Assembly: GCA_026874595.1 (NCBI GenBank)
Contig: CM049310.1
Span: 48,371,058 to 48,435,057, forward strand
DNA length: 64,000 nt
Direction of reading: 5' to 3'
DNA from: Sipunculus nudus
Lineage: Eukaryota; Annelida; Sipuncula; Golfingiida; Sipunculidae
Part shown: positions 17,379 to 27,522 of the stretch, piece after piece
Layout: the number at the start of each line of letters is the position of its first letter
How positions within the stretch are numbered: the stretch's first letter is position 1
Translations under genes and position numbers: made by a program
The notes under the pieces: model-generated
What the model was told of the DNA's origin: nothing
Databases searched by the model: none
The model's input: the letters and a program-made list of their open reading frames with translations, nothing else

Positions 17379-19997
17379 ATGCGGTCTTCTCATGCCATGG
17401 CTCAATGGCGCGGAGATCCACATGATACTACTAGCGGACGAAGAAGAAGTGATCATTTGTTCGAAAATGGCACACTGGAGTCGGACAAAGAGTTCCACCG
17501 CAGGCTTGAAATACTGGACAGTGGGACGTGTTCTGGTGCTAACATTTCTGCGTGGACACCTGACAACGCCGTCATGTCACAGTCTACTGCCAATAACCGT
17601 TTGCCTCCCTTGTACCATGTTTTACTGGTTCATTCCGCTCGTACCAGGGAGAGTCTGAGGACTGCAAGACTCAAAATGCGCACCATGAGGGACGGGTACC
17701 TACCGCTTTTACGGCTGAAAGCGAAACGGCTGCACGATGAAGCTGTGACAGACGTCCACGACCGATACCGGACAGAGTTGTTGGACCTCATACTGTTAAT
17801 GAAACCGGGGACCCAGGACGCGCTGTGCATCGCCGGGGAAAGGGTTAAGGGGTTAGCAGAAGACTTTTTACGACGGACCACAGGCGACACCGCCCGTGCG
17901 GCTGAACTCACGGATGCACTCATGGGACATTTGACAACACTGAACGACGCATTCAGTCGACGGCCTCCAGAAATGGTCCATCCAGAGGAAGAGGACCAGC
18001 GCAGGTCTCGTAGCCCATTGCGTCCACCAACATCACGACCCTGCCCTGATGAACTGATGAGTCATGGAAACAAAGCAGACGCTTCTGTTCCCCCGCTCGT
18101 GGAGCAGCTGGTACCCATGATGGTAAAAACGGTAGATGGCCAGACACGTACTAAAAGGGCTTTGCAGACAATGAACATGTCAAAACGCGCGTTGCTTACG
18201 TGCCGCCAACGTTTACCTGCATTCCAACTTCCGACTGAGCATGCGAAAAGAGTACTCGCGGCTTCCACGCAACAGTGTGATCGCCCAGCATTGCCCGTGT
18301 ACGGTCCCGAGACACATTTACTTTTCCATATGATTACGTCAAAGGGGAAAAAAATAAAGGATTTCACCAGGTCACGTTTGTCCAGTTTGCAAGAGACATT
18401 GCTCCGGCATGAAATGGGACCAACCGACCCGTCCTTGGCTAACGTGAACCTGGTCCCGCCAGGCCGCCAGGGAAGCAGCGGGGCCTGGAGGGTGCCACAG
18501 GACAGTAAGGGTTCTTTCGTTACCGTCGCACCAGCATTCGTGCTCGCTGTCAACAACGCCGTGGCAGATGTCGGAACGTTGACTCACCAACTGGACTGTG
18601 ATGCGAACCGGCACTTCTCGGACCTCTACGCCGGCCTTTGGTACCTGTACGCTTGGTATGAGATATCGCAAAATAACCGTCAGATACAATATGTGATGTC
18701 CCGCAGGTGGGCGGATGTCGTGGCGAGCACGCCAGTGGCTCTCGAGTGTTACTACGACATGTTCCTGACGGGGTTCAAATGCGGAAAGAAGGATTTAGGT
18801 TACAGACCACTGTTGCAAACTGGACTGGAATGGGAGGCCCTCCCTCCTTTAGGAGGTTTTCCAACGGCCGCTTCCGTATCGGGTTCTGTTGCTGCCACGA
18901 CAGGTAACGATTCATGCTGGGAGGGCATACGAAATGACGTGTCCGAGTCCCAGAGGGAAGCAAGTGAAAGTCATATGACGCACGCGGACCCCTTGAACCA
19001 AAAGGCAGACTGGACACCTTACGTCGTGTGGCCACAGCCATCGTACGGCAGTGCGGAAAAGCTAATGACGTCCTCATGCCACACGGCAGACATGCTGTAC
19101 ACTATGGTCTTTGGTGCCACGCCCAGGGACGAGGAAGGGAACCCGAGCTACCGGTTAGAGGACAGGCCCATTCAGGCCGTTCTGACAGACGAGAACGCAT
19201 CAGATGACTGCAGGGGCGTCTTCTACGCGTTGTACAAGTACAGTAGCGTTCGGCGAGCAGCAGTGCTAGGGATTAACGTCACGCTGCTGCTGTACGCTAT
19301 AGGATGGCACCGGACTAAACAAACATGGGAAGCGTTTACTTCATCTATTTTGATGTATTTGAAAGGTATGGATCGCCGAGTCACCACATCAAGCGCTTTC
19401 CCCGGTTTATGGCTTTTGTGTCTGCTGAACGACAGGCAAGACCTGGCGGGTGCAGTCAAAGCGTACGAGGAAGAATGGGCCAAGCGTAGAGAAACAGAGA
19501 GTGCTGCTGAATCACGGGACACACTATACATCCCCGGAATGGAGATGCACGAATGGATGGACAGGCAATACGACGGGGCACCTTACGCTTTGTTAGTTCT
19601 TCGCCAGCTTGTATACAACCTGACAGATATTGATAAACTCTCCGCAGATATATGTTTGGACCCTACTGCAACTCTCCGCCTTGATGGTAAAAGACACAAC
19701 AAAAAGTCACAGAAACTTGCAAAAATACGGTCCTCTGTTCTGTTACTGCGCAACATAGCATTTCAGGAGGTTGAAAAAAATATAAACGCTTTGGGAATTT
19801 GTACGGCATCAAACATACAAGAGGGCACAGCAGCACACACAAAATGGTACATACTAAAGAACGCCATATACACCACCATGTACATGTTCAAACCCTTCGC
19901 AAACAATCTGTACTCGACCCCCAAAGGTCATGATTACGTATGGCAATTCATAACACAAGGTTTCACGCATAAGGAAGAACCCAATGTTTTTATGTGA
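17379..19997 (+). CDS. 872-residue protein of unknown function
   Basis: The frame starts at ATG 17379, with an alternative ATG at 17397. The protein is mostly helical in character. A charged N-terminal third has heptad-like stretches near 90-190, and there is a Pro/Arg/Ser linker near 205-230 (RSRSPLRPPTSRP). The C-terminal half is more hydrophobic and globular (VLGINVTLLLYAIGW, YALLVLRQLVYNLTDIDKL). There is no signal peptide and no recognised catalytic motif. It could be a capsid, portal or tegument component, but nothing decisive is visible. Its end is followed by AATAAA at 20140 and faces a convergent minus-strand gene. Confidence 0.7.
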   Translation: MRSSHAMAQWRGDPHDTTSGRRRSDHLFENGTLESDKEFHRRLEILDSGTCSGANISAWTPDNAVMSQSTANNRLPPLYHVLLVHSARTRESLRTARLKMRTMRDGYLPLLRLKAKRLHDEAVTDVHDRYRTELLDLILLMKPGTQDALCIAGERVKGLAEDFLRRTTGDTARAAELTDALMGHLTTLNDAFSRRPPEMVHPEEEDQRRSRSPLRPPTSRPCPDELMSHGNKADASVPPLVEQLVPMMVKTVDGQTRTKRALQTMNMSKRALLTCRQRLPAFQLPTEHAKRVLAASTQQCDRPALPVYGPETHLLFHMITSKGKKIKDFTRSRLSSLQETLLRHEMGPTDPSLANVNLVPPGRQGSSGAWRVPQDSKGSFVTVAPAFVLAVNNAVADVGTLTHQLDCDANRHFSDLYAGLWYLYAWYEISQNNRQIQYVMSRRWADVVASTPVALECYYDMFLTGFKCGKKDLGYRPLLQTGLEWEALPPLGGFPTAASVSGSVAATTGNDSCWEGIRNDVSESQREASESHMTHADPLNQKADWTPYVVWPQPSYGSAEKLMTSSCHTADMLYTMVFGATPRDEEGNPSYRLEDRPIQAVLTDENASDDCRGVFYALYKYSSVRRAAVLGINVTLLLYAIGWHRTKQTWEAFTSSILMYLKGMDRRVTTSSAFPGLWLLCLLNDRQDLAGAVKAYEEEWAKRRETESAAESRDTLYIPGMEMHEWMDRQYDGAPYALLVLRQLVYNLTDIDKLSADICLDPTATLRLDGKRHNKKSQKLAKIRSSVLLLRNIAFQEVEKNINALGICTASNIQEGTAAHTKWYILKNAIYTTMYMFKPFANNLYSTPKGHDYVWQFITQGFTHKEEPNVFM

Positions 19998-20139
19998 ATG
20001 TCGTATTCGAGAATGGCATCCATACACACGCATACTTATACACATTTGAATAGATTCACAAGAGATATTGCATAATGCTTAAGTATAATATGTCAAACTG
20101 ATATTTTGTGAACACTGTTGCTTTATATTATATATCAAC

Positions 20140-20145
20140 AATAAA
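20140..20145 (+). terminator. poly(A) signal of the 872-residue gene
   Basis: AATAAA lies in the 231-nt space between two convergent genes. Confidence 0.6.
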
Positions 20146-20228
20146 ACAGTTGTATGTCCATGATCTATTGTTTGTTATACATACATAGATATGTGTGTGT
20201 GTTGAAACATTAGTTTATATTTTGCTAT

Positions 20229-23200
20229 TTAAAGTTTGTAAGGTTCGACAGCGGGGGTGAGTCCTGATGTGGAGGTCCACGCCTGACACGTCATTTCTAA
20301 TGTGTCCCACGGCACCTGCTGCTGCTTTTCGTTCACGTCTCCGTCAACAGCCCACAAGGCGTGGCGTTTCTGTTGAAGCCATGTGAAATAAGCGTAAACG
20401 CCATTTACAGGTGACAAGGACCCAACTGACGGGTCGGCTGTGCAGTCGTACAAAGCGGACATGAAATCGCCATTGCGGGACCTGTAAGCTGTGCTTTGCC
20501 CGCTGAGAACAGAATCGGTCTTCCGCCCTACTCTGCCAAAACGGTCAGTTGGTCCGTGGCGTGCTCGTTGTGCGCAAGGGTCGTAATCGGCCGAGCACAA
20601 CTGCAATGGTTTACACGCTGCAGGCGAAAACCGTTTGCGGAGTGTCCGCGCCAGCTGCGGCATATGGGGCCCGCTCCCGACGGCCACTGAACCCCACGCA
20701 TATACCAACGGGCAGTCTTCGGACTGATCGCAATCTCCGTCCGAAGCAGTGCTTTTTTCTGCGCCGCCCCGCGTGTCTCTTAAGTTGTAGACGCACGAAA
20801 TCAGACGTGACGCCAGAAAATTTAATGGGCACTCATTGGCGCGTTCCGTGTTTTGCATGGCCCTCTGCATTGCAACGTCGAGCTCTCCTACGCTTTCAAT
20901 GACACGCCGATGGGACTCCACAAGTGCGTGCAGGGTGTGAGGGTTGCTGGCTTTCGGGTACGTGGCGGAACAGCATTTGTGAAGATTGCACGGCAAAGAC
21001 GCGGTGACTGACCTGTTTTCATCAACGTCGGCGTCCTCGACCGCCACGCATTCCGGCGTCTTGCCCGTGTTGCCCCCCACAGGGGTAACGTGAATATTTT
21101 TGATACGTAGACGTGTGGTGCACCTGACCATTTTCCCTGGAATGCGTGACACGTTCGTTGGTCCGTGGTGGTCCACGCAAAAATTGACATTCAGGACGAC
21201 AATACCGGGAACGTTCCGGGTCAAGTGGTGCTGCGCAACCGGGTCGGAAATGTGGGCACACACATGCCGTTGGAGTTCCGAGAGAAGGAGATTCTGTATA
21301 CCTCCCCTGTTGTTGTTGGTCCGTTGGATCATGAGCCCTTGACTACGTTGAGCACTTCTAGAGAATGTTGCACCGGAATGATTTTTTACGGTCCCTTCAG
21401 AACTGTACGTGGTCATCCTGGGGCCGCTGAACGTGACGTACACGCGATTCGTATCAAAAGCCGTGCCTCCCCATGCAAGGTGTACGGCACCTGCCGTATC
21501 ACCGCTTCCAAGTACGGCGCCCCCTTGACTGGAACTGCCCCAGACGGAAATATACGGAGACGCCAGGGGGATCTTCCCATAAACAGGGTGAGGCATTTTG
21601 CAGTCGTCAGAACCCGTCGCACGCCAGACAGTCTGGGTGGCATCGTCATTAAAAGACAGACACTGCAGCACGTGCACATCCAGCAAACCCGGATCGGGTC
21701 GCTGGTCTGTGTCTGGAACGCTTGACGCTTGGCGCGCCGACCGATAGACATCACTCAGTGCTTCGTCTGAATTGAAGGGAGCGGGTACAGGATGGACATT
21801 AGGGTTCCGTATAAGATCGTTCAGCGTTTCCAAAATCCCGACGAAGCGCGCAGAAGCTGCAGTGCCCTCTTGCGCGGTCTGTGGATGAGCGTTCTGCCAG
21901 TTGTTGGTTTTCCACGGCATAACGTCTCGCCATTCCCTGTGTAGAGACACGGTCGCGGGGACATAGTGAGCCTTCCACCAGGCTGTGGCCGGACACGAGA
22001 CGTGACTCTCCGACACGTCTGTCGCATCTCGTGCATGGCCACACCGTCTCGGAGAAACCGCGCAACCGACTGCAAGATGTAACAGTAACCGTTTGATCTG
22101 AACAGACCTGCACCCGAATCCAAGAAGACAACTCGTCGGGTGTCTCTGACCGCTCCCTGACCCATTGTCCAGGCCGACCTTTTCATGATCTGCCTGCCAT
22201 TCCAAAATGTCCCAGCATTCAGGGCAAGGTGTTTCAGCCGGCCCCTCTGCTTCAGTCCTTTTGTGACAGAAGTGGTCCGTTTCTGGCGCACCTGACGGAA
22301 ACCAAACCCAGAACATGTCGCTGTTTTTGTTCCATTTCTTTTTAGAAGGTCCAGTCTTCTCATCTTTCACACAGCTGCGCAGCGAAGTTGATTGGAAACC
22401 ACCTCGGGTGAGCACGTCGGGAATTAAACTAGACCTGTGGTGCCAAGGCACACTGAAACTGCGGGCCCGAGGATCGTGGGAACTAGGCGGTTTGAAACGC
22501 AAGAGGCCCTGGGACGTACGGTATGCTTTCAGGAAGAGGTCGTGCCTGTAAGCCTTTATGCCCGGCACGCCTACGAAACCGTCCACCTCCGTGAACGGGA
22601 TGCAAACCTCATTGGCCTGTCGATTGACTTGGCTCACGAGGTTTCTGCACGTGTTCAACAGGTGGTGCACAGCATGACATATGTTCCACACACCTTCACC
22701 ACGTTTGATAAAAGTTACTCTTTCGTTTGCGGCCTGCGCAAGCGCATCTGCGATCTGTTCAGTACGCAAGATGGCATTGTACTCCCCGAACATGCCTGTG
22801 TCTACAGCGTATTGCATCCAGGCGACGTTTGCGGCCTCCCACCACCCCGCTGCTGCGGTACGGCGCAGAGTCTGAACGGGAATCGGCCGCGCCTTTTCTG
22901 CCAGGGCGTTCTGTATGAATACAGGGTACTTATGACTGCATATACCTATGGCACGTTCAGGGGACAAAAGTCTGCACAGGAGATACAAGAGCGCTGAATC
23001 GGGCACGCGACTCAGAGACGGTAAGCATGCTTCCATTAGCATGCGGTCGAACAACGTGTGGAAGTGTTCAGCTGGACGCGTGGACGGGTTGCTACCTGAC
23101 ACCGCCCATGAATCTAAATGTGGCTTACAACTGACATGGCCTGAAGGCCACACGATAAAAAAACGAGACCTGACGCACGTCCGCGTTTCCAGGCACAGGC

Positions 23201-23855
23201 GTTTTGCTGACGGGGCCCGTCCGTCAGTATCGTCCAGATCTGGTTGACATGTTCCCGCGTAACGGCAGAAACCGGCCGATGCTCTGTTCCATTCAGGTGT
23301 AGCGTTCCAAGCAGGGGGCTGCTTGCCACAACGAGCAGACAGGCCGTTCCACGTGTCCGTCACGTCGTAAGCTAGCACGTCGCGTGCCAACTCTTCTTTT
23401 GCTGAGTCCTGATATGGACATATCACCCTGACATGCACAACACCCGCCCCTTCGACCATCCGTGTCGCGGCATGTTCCAGTGCCACGATGAAACGGTGAC
23501 GTAAATGTTCTGATATATCATCGGCACCCGGTGTGCAGAAACGGGCCAGCAAGACAGCCACTTTTGTCATACGGACACCGTCCACATCCGGCACGGGCTG
23601 TGAAACGCACCACCGGGTCCCGCAAGCCTTTACAACGCTGTCGACCAGTTCAACTTCTCTCTTGTAGTCAGCGTGAGTGGAGGGTGGGAACGGGAAACTG
23701 CGCGCAAACAGGTGACCGAATATCTGAAGGAGACGACGGTGATCCCAACCGTCTTTTGATTGTGCATGATAATCCCTCACCTTGTGTACTGGGACCCATT
23801 CATCAAGGATGCAAGGTGTGTCGATCCTGGCAGAAACCTGGCACAGGTCCTCCAT
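20229..23855 (-). CDS. 1208-residue protein of unknown function
   Basis: The protein has 1208 residues from ATG 23855. The frame is open only to a TTG at 23888, with a stop just upstream. TATAAAAAAA lies about 80 nt before this ATG. Cys/His groupings occur in the middle (DHFCHKRTEAE then TPCPECWD near residue 560; GCAVSPRRCGH near 635) and could bind metal. I could not identify primase, polymerase or helicase motifs, though its size would suit a replication or tegument protein. No signal peptide or membrane segment is seen. Confidence 0.7.
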   Translation of the reverse strand: MEDLCQVSARIDTPCILDEWVPVHKVRDYHAQSKDGWDHRRLLQIFGHLFARSFPFPPSTHADYKREVELVDSVVKACGTRWCVSQPVPDVDGVRMTKVAVLLARFCTPGADDISEHLRHRFIVALEHAATRMVEGAGVVHVRVICPYQDSAKEELARDVLAYDVTDTWNGLSARCGKQPPAWNATPEWNRASAGFCRYAGTCQPDLDDTDGRAPSAKRLCLETRTCVRSRFFIVWPSGHVSCKPHLDSWAVSGSNPSTRPAEHFHTLFDRMLMEACLPSLSRVPDSALLYLLCRLLSPERAIGICSHKYPVFIQNALAEKARPIPVQTLRRTAAAGWWEAANVAWMQYAVDTGMFGEYNAILRTEQIADALAQAANERVTFIKRGEGVWNICHAVHHLLNTCRNLVSQVNRQANEVCIPFTEVDGFVGVPGIKAYRHDLFLKAYRTSQGLLRFKPPSSHDPRARSFSVPWHHRSSLIPDVLTRGGFQSTSLRSCVKDEKTGPSKKKWNKNSDMFWVWFPSGAPETDHFCHKRTEAEGPAETPCPECWDILEWQADHEKVGLDNGSGSGQRHPTSCLLGFGCRSVQIKRLLLHLAVGCAVSPRRCGHARDATDVSESHVSCPATAWWKAHYVPATVSLHREWRDVMPWKTNNWQNAHPQTAQEGTAASARFVGILETLNDLIRNPNVHPVPAPFNSDEALSDVYRSARQASSVPDTDQRPDPGLLDVHVLQCLSFNDDATQTVWRATGSDDCKMPHPVYGKIPLASPYISVWGSSSQGGAVLGSGDTAGAVHLAWGGTAFDTNRVYVTFSGPRMTTYSSEGTVKNHSGATFSRSAQRSQGLMIQRTNNNRGGIQNLLLSELQRHVCAHISDPVAQHHLTRNVPGIVVLNVNFCVDHHGPTNVSRIPGKMVRCTTRLRIKNIHVTPVGGNTGKTPECVAVEDADVDENRSVTASLPCNLHKCCSATYPKASNPHTLHALVESHRRVIESVGELDVAMQRAMQNTERANECPLNFLASRLISCVYNLRDTRGGAEKSTASDGDCDQSEDCPLVYAWGSVAVGSGPHMPQLARTLRKRFSPAACKPLQLCSADYDPCAQRARHGPTDRFGRVGRKTDSVLSGQSTAYRSRNGDFMSALYDCTADPSVGSLSPVNGVYAYFTWLQQKRHALWAVDGDVNEKQQQVPWDTLEMTCQAWTSTSGLTPAVEPYKL

Positions 23856-23930
23856 CCCGCTTCCTCTCTCCACAGCCTGTAACTGCAATTATGGTATGCA
23901 ACACACTGGCTAACATCGGTGCGTATCTGT

Positions 23931-23983
23931 TTTTTTATACATCCTAATCTGCTACTGAATCATGATCACGTGATCACGTGATC
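23931..23983 (-). promoter_or_regulatory. Promoter of the 1208-residue gene: TATA box and double GATCACGTGATC palindrome
   Basis: TATAAAAAAA reads on the minus strand at 23939-23930. Just upstream, 23964-23983 holds two overlapping GATCACGTGATC palindromes sharing a GATC, giving two CACGTG E-boxes. Confidence 0.55.
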
Positions 23984-24087
23984 TATCTGGCGTAAGAAGA
24001 CTGATATGAATGTCACATCCATCACACACAATAATGCTATACCACACACCTTTTTCGAATAAAAACAAACAACAGCGTGCCATATTT

Positions 24088-24093
24088 TTTATT
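24088..24093 (-). terminator. poly(A) signal of the membrane-protein gene
   Basis: Minus-strand AATAAA lies about 70 nt beyond the stop at 24164. Confidence 0.55.
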
Positions 24094-24163
24094 GCATTTA
24101 CAATCCACCATGTACATTGCTCATATATATATAGAGCGAGAGAAAAATGTTTTTCATGCCTTG

Positions 24164-25345
24164 TCAATGCAATACAACTCTTTTCAGGAACGTTGCTGCA
24201 TCGTATATGTCTCTCGTGAAGTTTCCCGGGATGACATGGAGGCGCAACCACGAGATCGCGTCTATAGACCTGTGGCCACCACAAACGTATAAGCACACAA
24301 AAAACAAAGCTGTACAAATACACGAAAATACTAGGTACACCTTGCATGCATACAGTCGGCGAACGTGGCACAAAAAAAAAAGCAGAACCAGACTCGAGAC
24401 ACTCGTCAGAAACCACGTAAGTACACGCACCACATTACCAACGAGGCTGCTGGAGAACCGAGGCCATATGTGCGTTCTCCTAAAGCGCATCCACAGTTTC
24501 CTGAAAGGCAGGTTCGGATCGGACGCCGCCAGCAGGCTGTGCAAGGTGGTCTTAGATCGCCCGTACAGTCCTGTCCTTTCCTGGCATTTCGAATCAGCAT
24601 TACGGGACCAAAATTCGGCGACTGCCCTGTCTTCTTCCTGTAGAATGTTCCTTGAACGGTTCACCAGACTACCGTCGTATTTCACGGCTGATCCCGCCTG
24701 CATGCGCTTCTTGTAATTCACAAGACGCAGAGGATACACTGGCCCGGCTGCAGTCTGCACGTCCTGCGATACCCGTTCCAAACATATGGCGTCTTCCTCG
24801 ACACTTTCACTTTCTGTTTCGGAATCTGTGCAGTATACAGAGCAATCAGAGTCACTGGAACTGTCTTCGTTGTCATCAACGACGTCGCTGTGAGTGACGC
24901 GCGGATGCCGCAGGAAACTGTGTAAGGGGACCATGCAAGGCATCTCACCCGCGCTGGTTTCACCCAGCGGCTGGATGTACTCGGTATTCACCTTGTGATA
25001 CGTCATGTCGCAGTCTGGCTCTGTTTCCGACCCGGGGCGTCTCACGATGGACACGAGTCCACCAGCAGCCTGACTCATTAATTTCAGATACCATGTCCCC
25101 AACCCGTCCAGCACCCGTAATACTTTGTACAGCGAAGATAGGCTAACCCGTTTGATACCTGCGCAGCTGCCGATGTTGACGCAGGCGGGTGTATTGGGAT
25201 CAGAAACAGACGGACATACATGTTCCCCCAATAACCTGAAATCCAAAGAATGTTTGGGGTTTTCATATTGCACGTGAGCCTGCACGACGTCCCGAAGTGC
25301 GGGCGGCCGTTCACTTCCCTTCCCTGCAGCGTGGTCCTCAAACAT
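24164..25345 (-). CDS. 393-residue protein with two C-terminal membrane segments
   Basis: The frame starts at ATG 25345. The N-terminal 160 residues are globular (RVSLSSLYKVLRVLDGLGTW). An acidic serine-rich stretch follows near 165-195 (DDNEDSSSDSDCSVY, DSETESESVEED), a likely casein-kinase-2 target. Near the C-terminus two hydrophobic segments are visible, WFLTSVSSLVLLFFLC and VYLVFSCICTALFFVCLYVC, separated by a short basic loop. The remaining 40 residues would lie on the same side as the N-terminus. This topology could suit a nuclear-membrane or envelope protein such as a nuclear-egress component, but no family motif supports that. It lies downstream of the terminase gene on the same strand. 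Confidence 0.65.
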   Translation of the reverse strand: MFEDHAAGKGSERPPALRDVVQAHVQYENPKHSLDFRLLGEHVCPSVSDPNTPACVNIGSCAGIKRVSLSSLYKVLRVLDGLGTWYLKLMSQAAGGLVSIVRRPGSETEPDCDMTYHKVNTEYIQPLGETSAGEMPCMVPLHSFLRHPRVTHSDVVDDNEDSSSDSDCSVYCTDSETESESVEEDAICLERVSQDVQTAAGPVYPLRLVNYKKRMQAGSAVKYDGSLVNRSRNILQEEDRAVAEFWSRNADSKCQERTGLYGRSKTTLHSLLAASDPNLPFRKLWMRFRRTHIWPRFSSSLVGNVVRVLTWFLTSVSSLVLLFFLCHVRRLYACKVYLVFSCICTALFFVCLYVCGGHRSIDAISWLRLHVIPGNFTRDIYDAATFLKRVVLH

Positions 25346-25358
25346 GCCTTCCCTGACC

Positions 25359-25658
25359 TCAAATGCTGGTGCAGTCCCGAAGCAGACGTAGATTGTTTGT
25401 CACAGCTTTGGAGTGTACTTCACAAAAGTGTCCGTCTCTTGCGCTCTGAATGGCAGATGCCCTGACCCCGGTCACAACAAAATGTTGGAGAGCAGAAAGT
25501 GAGGTGCAAGGTCGGTTATCCTTTGTCCGTGGAAATGTGTCCAGTAGCTCTTTCGGTGTCACGGTCTGGAAGTACACCAGATCGGTTGCGGGCGATGACT
25601 GCTGCTGAGTCGCGCGTGACGCATCATTACCCGACCCATCGGCAGTCTGTTGATACAT
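25359..25658 (-). CDS. Small 99-residue protein between terminase and the membrane protein
   Basis: The frame is open from a GTG at 25691; the first ATG is 25658. It fits tightly between the terminase stop (25751) and the next start (25345), all on the minus strand. That packing is the main reason to believe it. It is polar, with no recognised motif. It might be a small packaging or regulatory protein; it could also be chance. Confidence 0.4.
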   Translation of the reverse strand: MYQQTADGSGNDASRATQQQSSPATDLVYFQTVTPKELLDTFPRTKDNRPCTSLSALQHFVVTGVRASAIQSARDGHFCEVHSKAVTNNLRLLRDCTSI

Positions 25659-25722
25659 ACGGGCACGTGTCAGATTTTCCGAACATAACACGCAGTGCGT
25701 ACCATTTTAGGCATGTGCCCCT

Positions 25723-25728
25723 TTTATT
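25723..25728 (-). terminator. poly(A) signal of the terminase gene
   Basis: Minus-strand AATAAA lies about 23 nt after the terminase stop, within a CCCCTT...AAGGGG inverted repeat. Confidence 0.55.
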
Positions 25729-25750
25729 TAAGGGGAAAACATCGTGCATC

Positions 25751-27043
25751 CTAAATAATGGACGTGTGCAACGGTGCCAACTCATGTACGTTAAAGTTTT
25801 CGTTTCTCTCGTTTAGCAACAGGTTGTATGCCAGTATCAGGGAAAGGGCCACGTCATCCTGTGTATGATCGTGGGGCTTTCGGTCCGGCCGGAATTTCGA
25901 CAGCTGCTCCGTGATCAAATGTCTAGCGTCCAACCCGGCATGCTCAAGTGCCGAGCTGGCGAGGCTCATTGACAAACGCACGATGCGACTGTTGAATGCA
26001 CTTTGAAAGAGGGACACTAAAGTTTTTTTCTGTTTGTCCAGGAAGAAACCCGCAACCTCGGCTGTCCCGAAATCCCGCACGGATTGGAGCCCAACCGTCT
26101 TGGCATCCTTCTCTGTCCTCCTCCTGTGGGTGAATTGAAACGACAGCGACCGAACCGGACCGGCCATTTTTTTGGCGGCGTTGTGTATGAAATGACAAAT
26201 CTGCACGGCCAGGTGTTCGTTGCTATTGCTTTCCACAGCGACAACAGCAGTCTTGAAACGGGACGAGTATGTCAGCGGGCACGCGTGCCTATTCACAACA
26301 CGCTGCAGCAGGCGCAAAACCGCCAGCCCAATGAAAACTTCCGCTGGTACGCTGTGTTCTATCAAACGCACCTCGTCCAATCCGAGGACGACCGCCATGC
26401 GCCTGGTTTTGTTTGAGGGGACCCTGCGGGAAACACGACCGGACGGCGGAGCGCCAGGTGTGTAACGACACACGCAAGCTATTCCTGAAGCAGACACCGA
26501 CACGTTGGTGGTGTAAGCTGGGTCCACGTACACAAACAATGTATCACCCAAACAATCGACATTGTTGAATGTATCCAAGTCATTCAAACCGTCTTTCATT
26601 TCTTGCAGGACAGATCGTGAAAAAAGCCCAACCTCATCCCCCGAATTCTGCCCATCCGGCTGCCCGTCGCCGCGCCCCAGACTAACGCCCATATTTTCTG
26701 TTTCGTAGCTGTGAGGTTCCAACGTGTTCATAACCGTCTTTTGTACAACGTCCGTCGTGATGTGAGGCGGCAGTGACATGACGTAGTGGTGACACGCTAT
26801 GGCTTCCGGCGACTCGGCAACGCGTGGAACGTCTGCAGGACAGCTGAAGCACACGCGGTAGTAAGCAACTCCTGTCCGTTCCAACTTCAGTAAGGCGCAT
26901 GTATTCTCAGCCGACGTGTTCATCGAAGATGTGAGCACCAACTTGGTCCCTCTGCGGTTCACATAAGGCAACAGGTGTGTCAACGTTTTCACAAATCCAG
27001 CTTCGTCAACATACACGATGTCGTACGTGTGACCCCTGCCAGC
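25751..27043 (-). CDS. Terminase ATPase/nuclease subunit, exon 2
   Basis: This is the C-terminal part of the large terminase subunit, which cuts and pumps viral DNA into capsids. The exon opens at 27043 directly after a pyrimidine-rich acceptor ending TTTCAG. It begins with the Walker B region (DIVYVDEAGF). The RNase-H-like nuclease domain follows, with acidic motifs VYVDPAYTTN, VAVESNSN and HDHTQDDVAL. It encodes 430 residues. The frame is open upstream to about 27103, but those residues are intron. It joins in phase 0 with the exon ending at 32856, for a total of about 814 residues. Splicing of this gene is a hallmark of herpesviruses. Confidence 0.9.
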   Translation of the reverse strand, partial: AGRGHTYDIVYVDEAGFVKTLTHLLPYVNRRGTKLVLTSSMNTSAENTCALLKLERTGVAYYRVCFSCPADVPRVAESPEAIACHHYVMSLPPHITTDVVQKTVMNTLEPHSYETENMGVSLGRGDGQPDGQNSGDEVGLFSRSVLQEMKDGLNDLDTFNNVDCLGDTLFVYVDPAYTTNVSVSASGIACVCRYTPGAPPSGRVSRRVPSNKTRRMAVVLGLDEVRLIEHSVPAEVFIGLAVLRLLQRVVNRHACPLTYSSRFKTAVVAVESNSNEHLAVQICHFIHNAAKKMAGPVRSLSFQFTHRRRTEKDAKTVGLQSVRDFGTAEVAGFFLDKQKKTLVSLFQSAFNSRIVRLSMSLASSALEHAGLDARHLITEQLSKFRPDRKPHDHTQDDVALSLILAYNLLLNERNENFNVHELAPLHTSII

Positions 27044-27108
27044 CTGAAACGAACGAGGAAAGAACACGTCACTGATTATAAAAAAAGGCCATGGTGGCGA
27101 CACAACAA

Positions 27109-27116
27109 TATAAAAG
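27109..27116 (+). promoter_or_regulatory. TATA box of the 83-residue gene
   Basis: TATAAAAG lies 50 nt before ATG 27165 and shows that the upstream GTG (27120) is not the start. It lies within the terminase intron, close to the acceptor. Confidence 0.6.
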
Positions 27117-27164
27117 CACGTGAGTGCGCAGATTCATCAGACACATATTCAAAAGGGAGGGTGG

Positions 27165-27416
27165 ATGGCTCAAGGCACCGAACACACTTTAGACGAGTTA
27201 GAGGACTTGGTGAGTAGCTGGGAACAAGCACTGCTCGTGAGCACGCCACAACAGATAATAGACCGGTTACACGAGAACTGCTTTATGGTACACGAGCATG
27301 TTCGGGATGAGGGAACGTGTGATACGAGAAGATGTGACGTCGTCTTAAAAGCGTTATCCTCCCTTGTGATGTCTGCTTACTACGATATATGCACCACTCA
27401 CAGTGACCGCATCTGA
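27165..27416 (+). CDS. Small 83-residue helical protein in the terminase intron
   Basis: The first ATG after the TATAAAAG box gives 83 residues. The protein looks wholly helical and acidic at the start (DELEDLVSSWEQALLV) with an amphipathic end (CDVVLKALSSLVMSAYYDI). There are no known motifs. In cytomegaloviruses a small gene, UL91, also heads the array inside the terminase intron; whether this is its counterpart is speculation from position and size. Confidence 0.6.
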   Translation: MAQGTEHTLDELEDLVSSWEQALLVSTPQQIIDRLHENCFMVHEHVRDEGTCDTRRCDVVLKALSSLVMSAYYDICTTHSDRI

Positions 27417-27522
27417 CAACAAAAACCTATCGCACCTCTGGGGTGCCAATCAGCTGAGAACATAAATGATCATACACATTTTAGGTATTTTATGGCAACA
27501 TATATGACAGGGTACCCCCCTC

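Noticed and set aside
20229-23855. Helicase-primase primase subunit for the 1208-residue protein
   Set aside because: The size fits, but I could not find the acidic catalytic motifs or the C-terminal zinc motif in the expected order.
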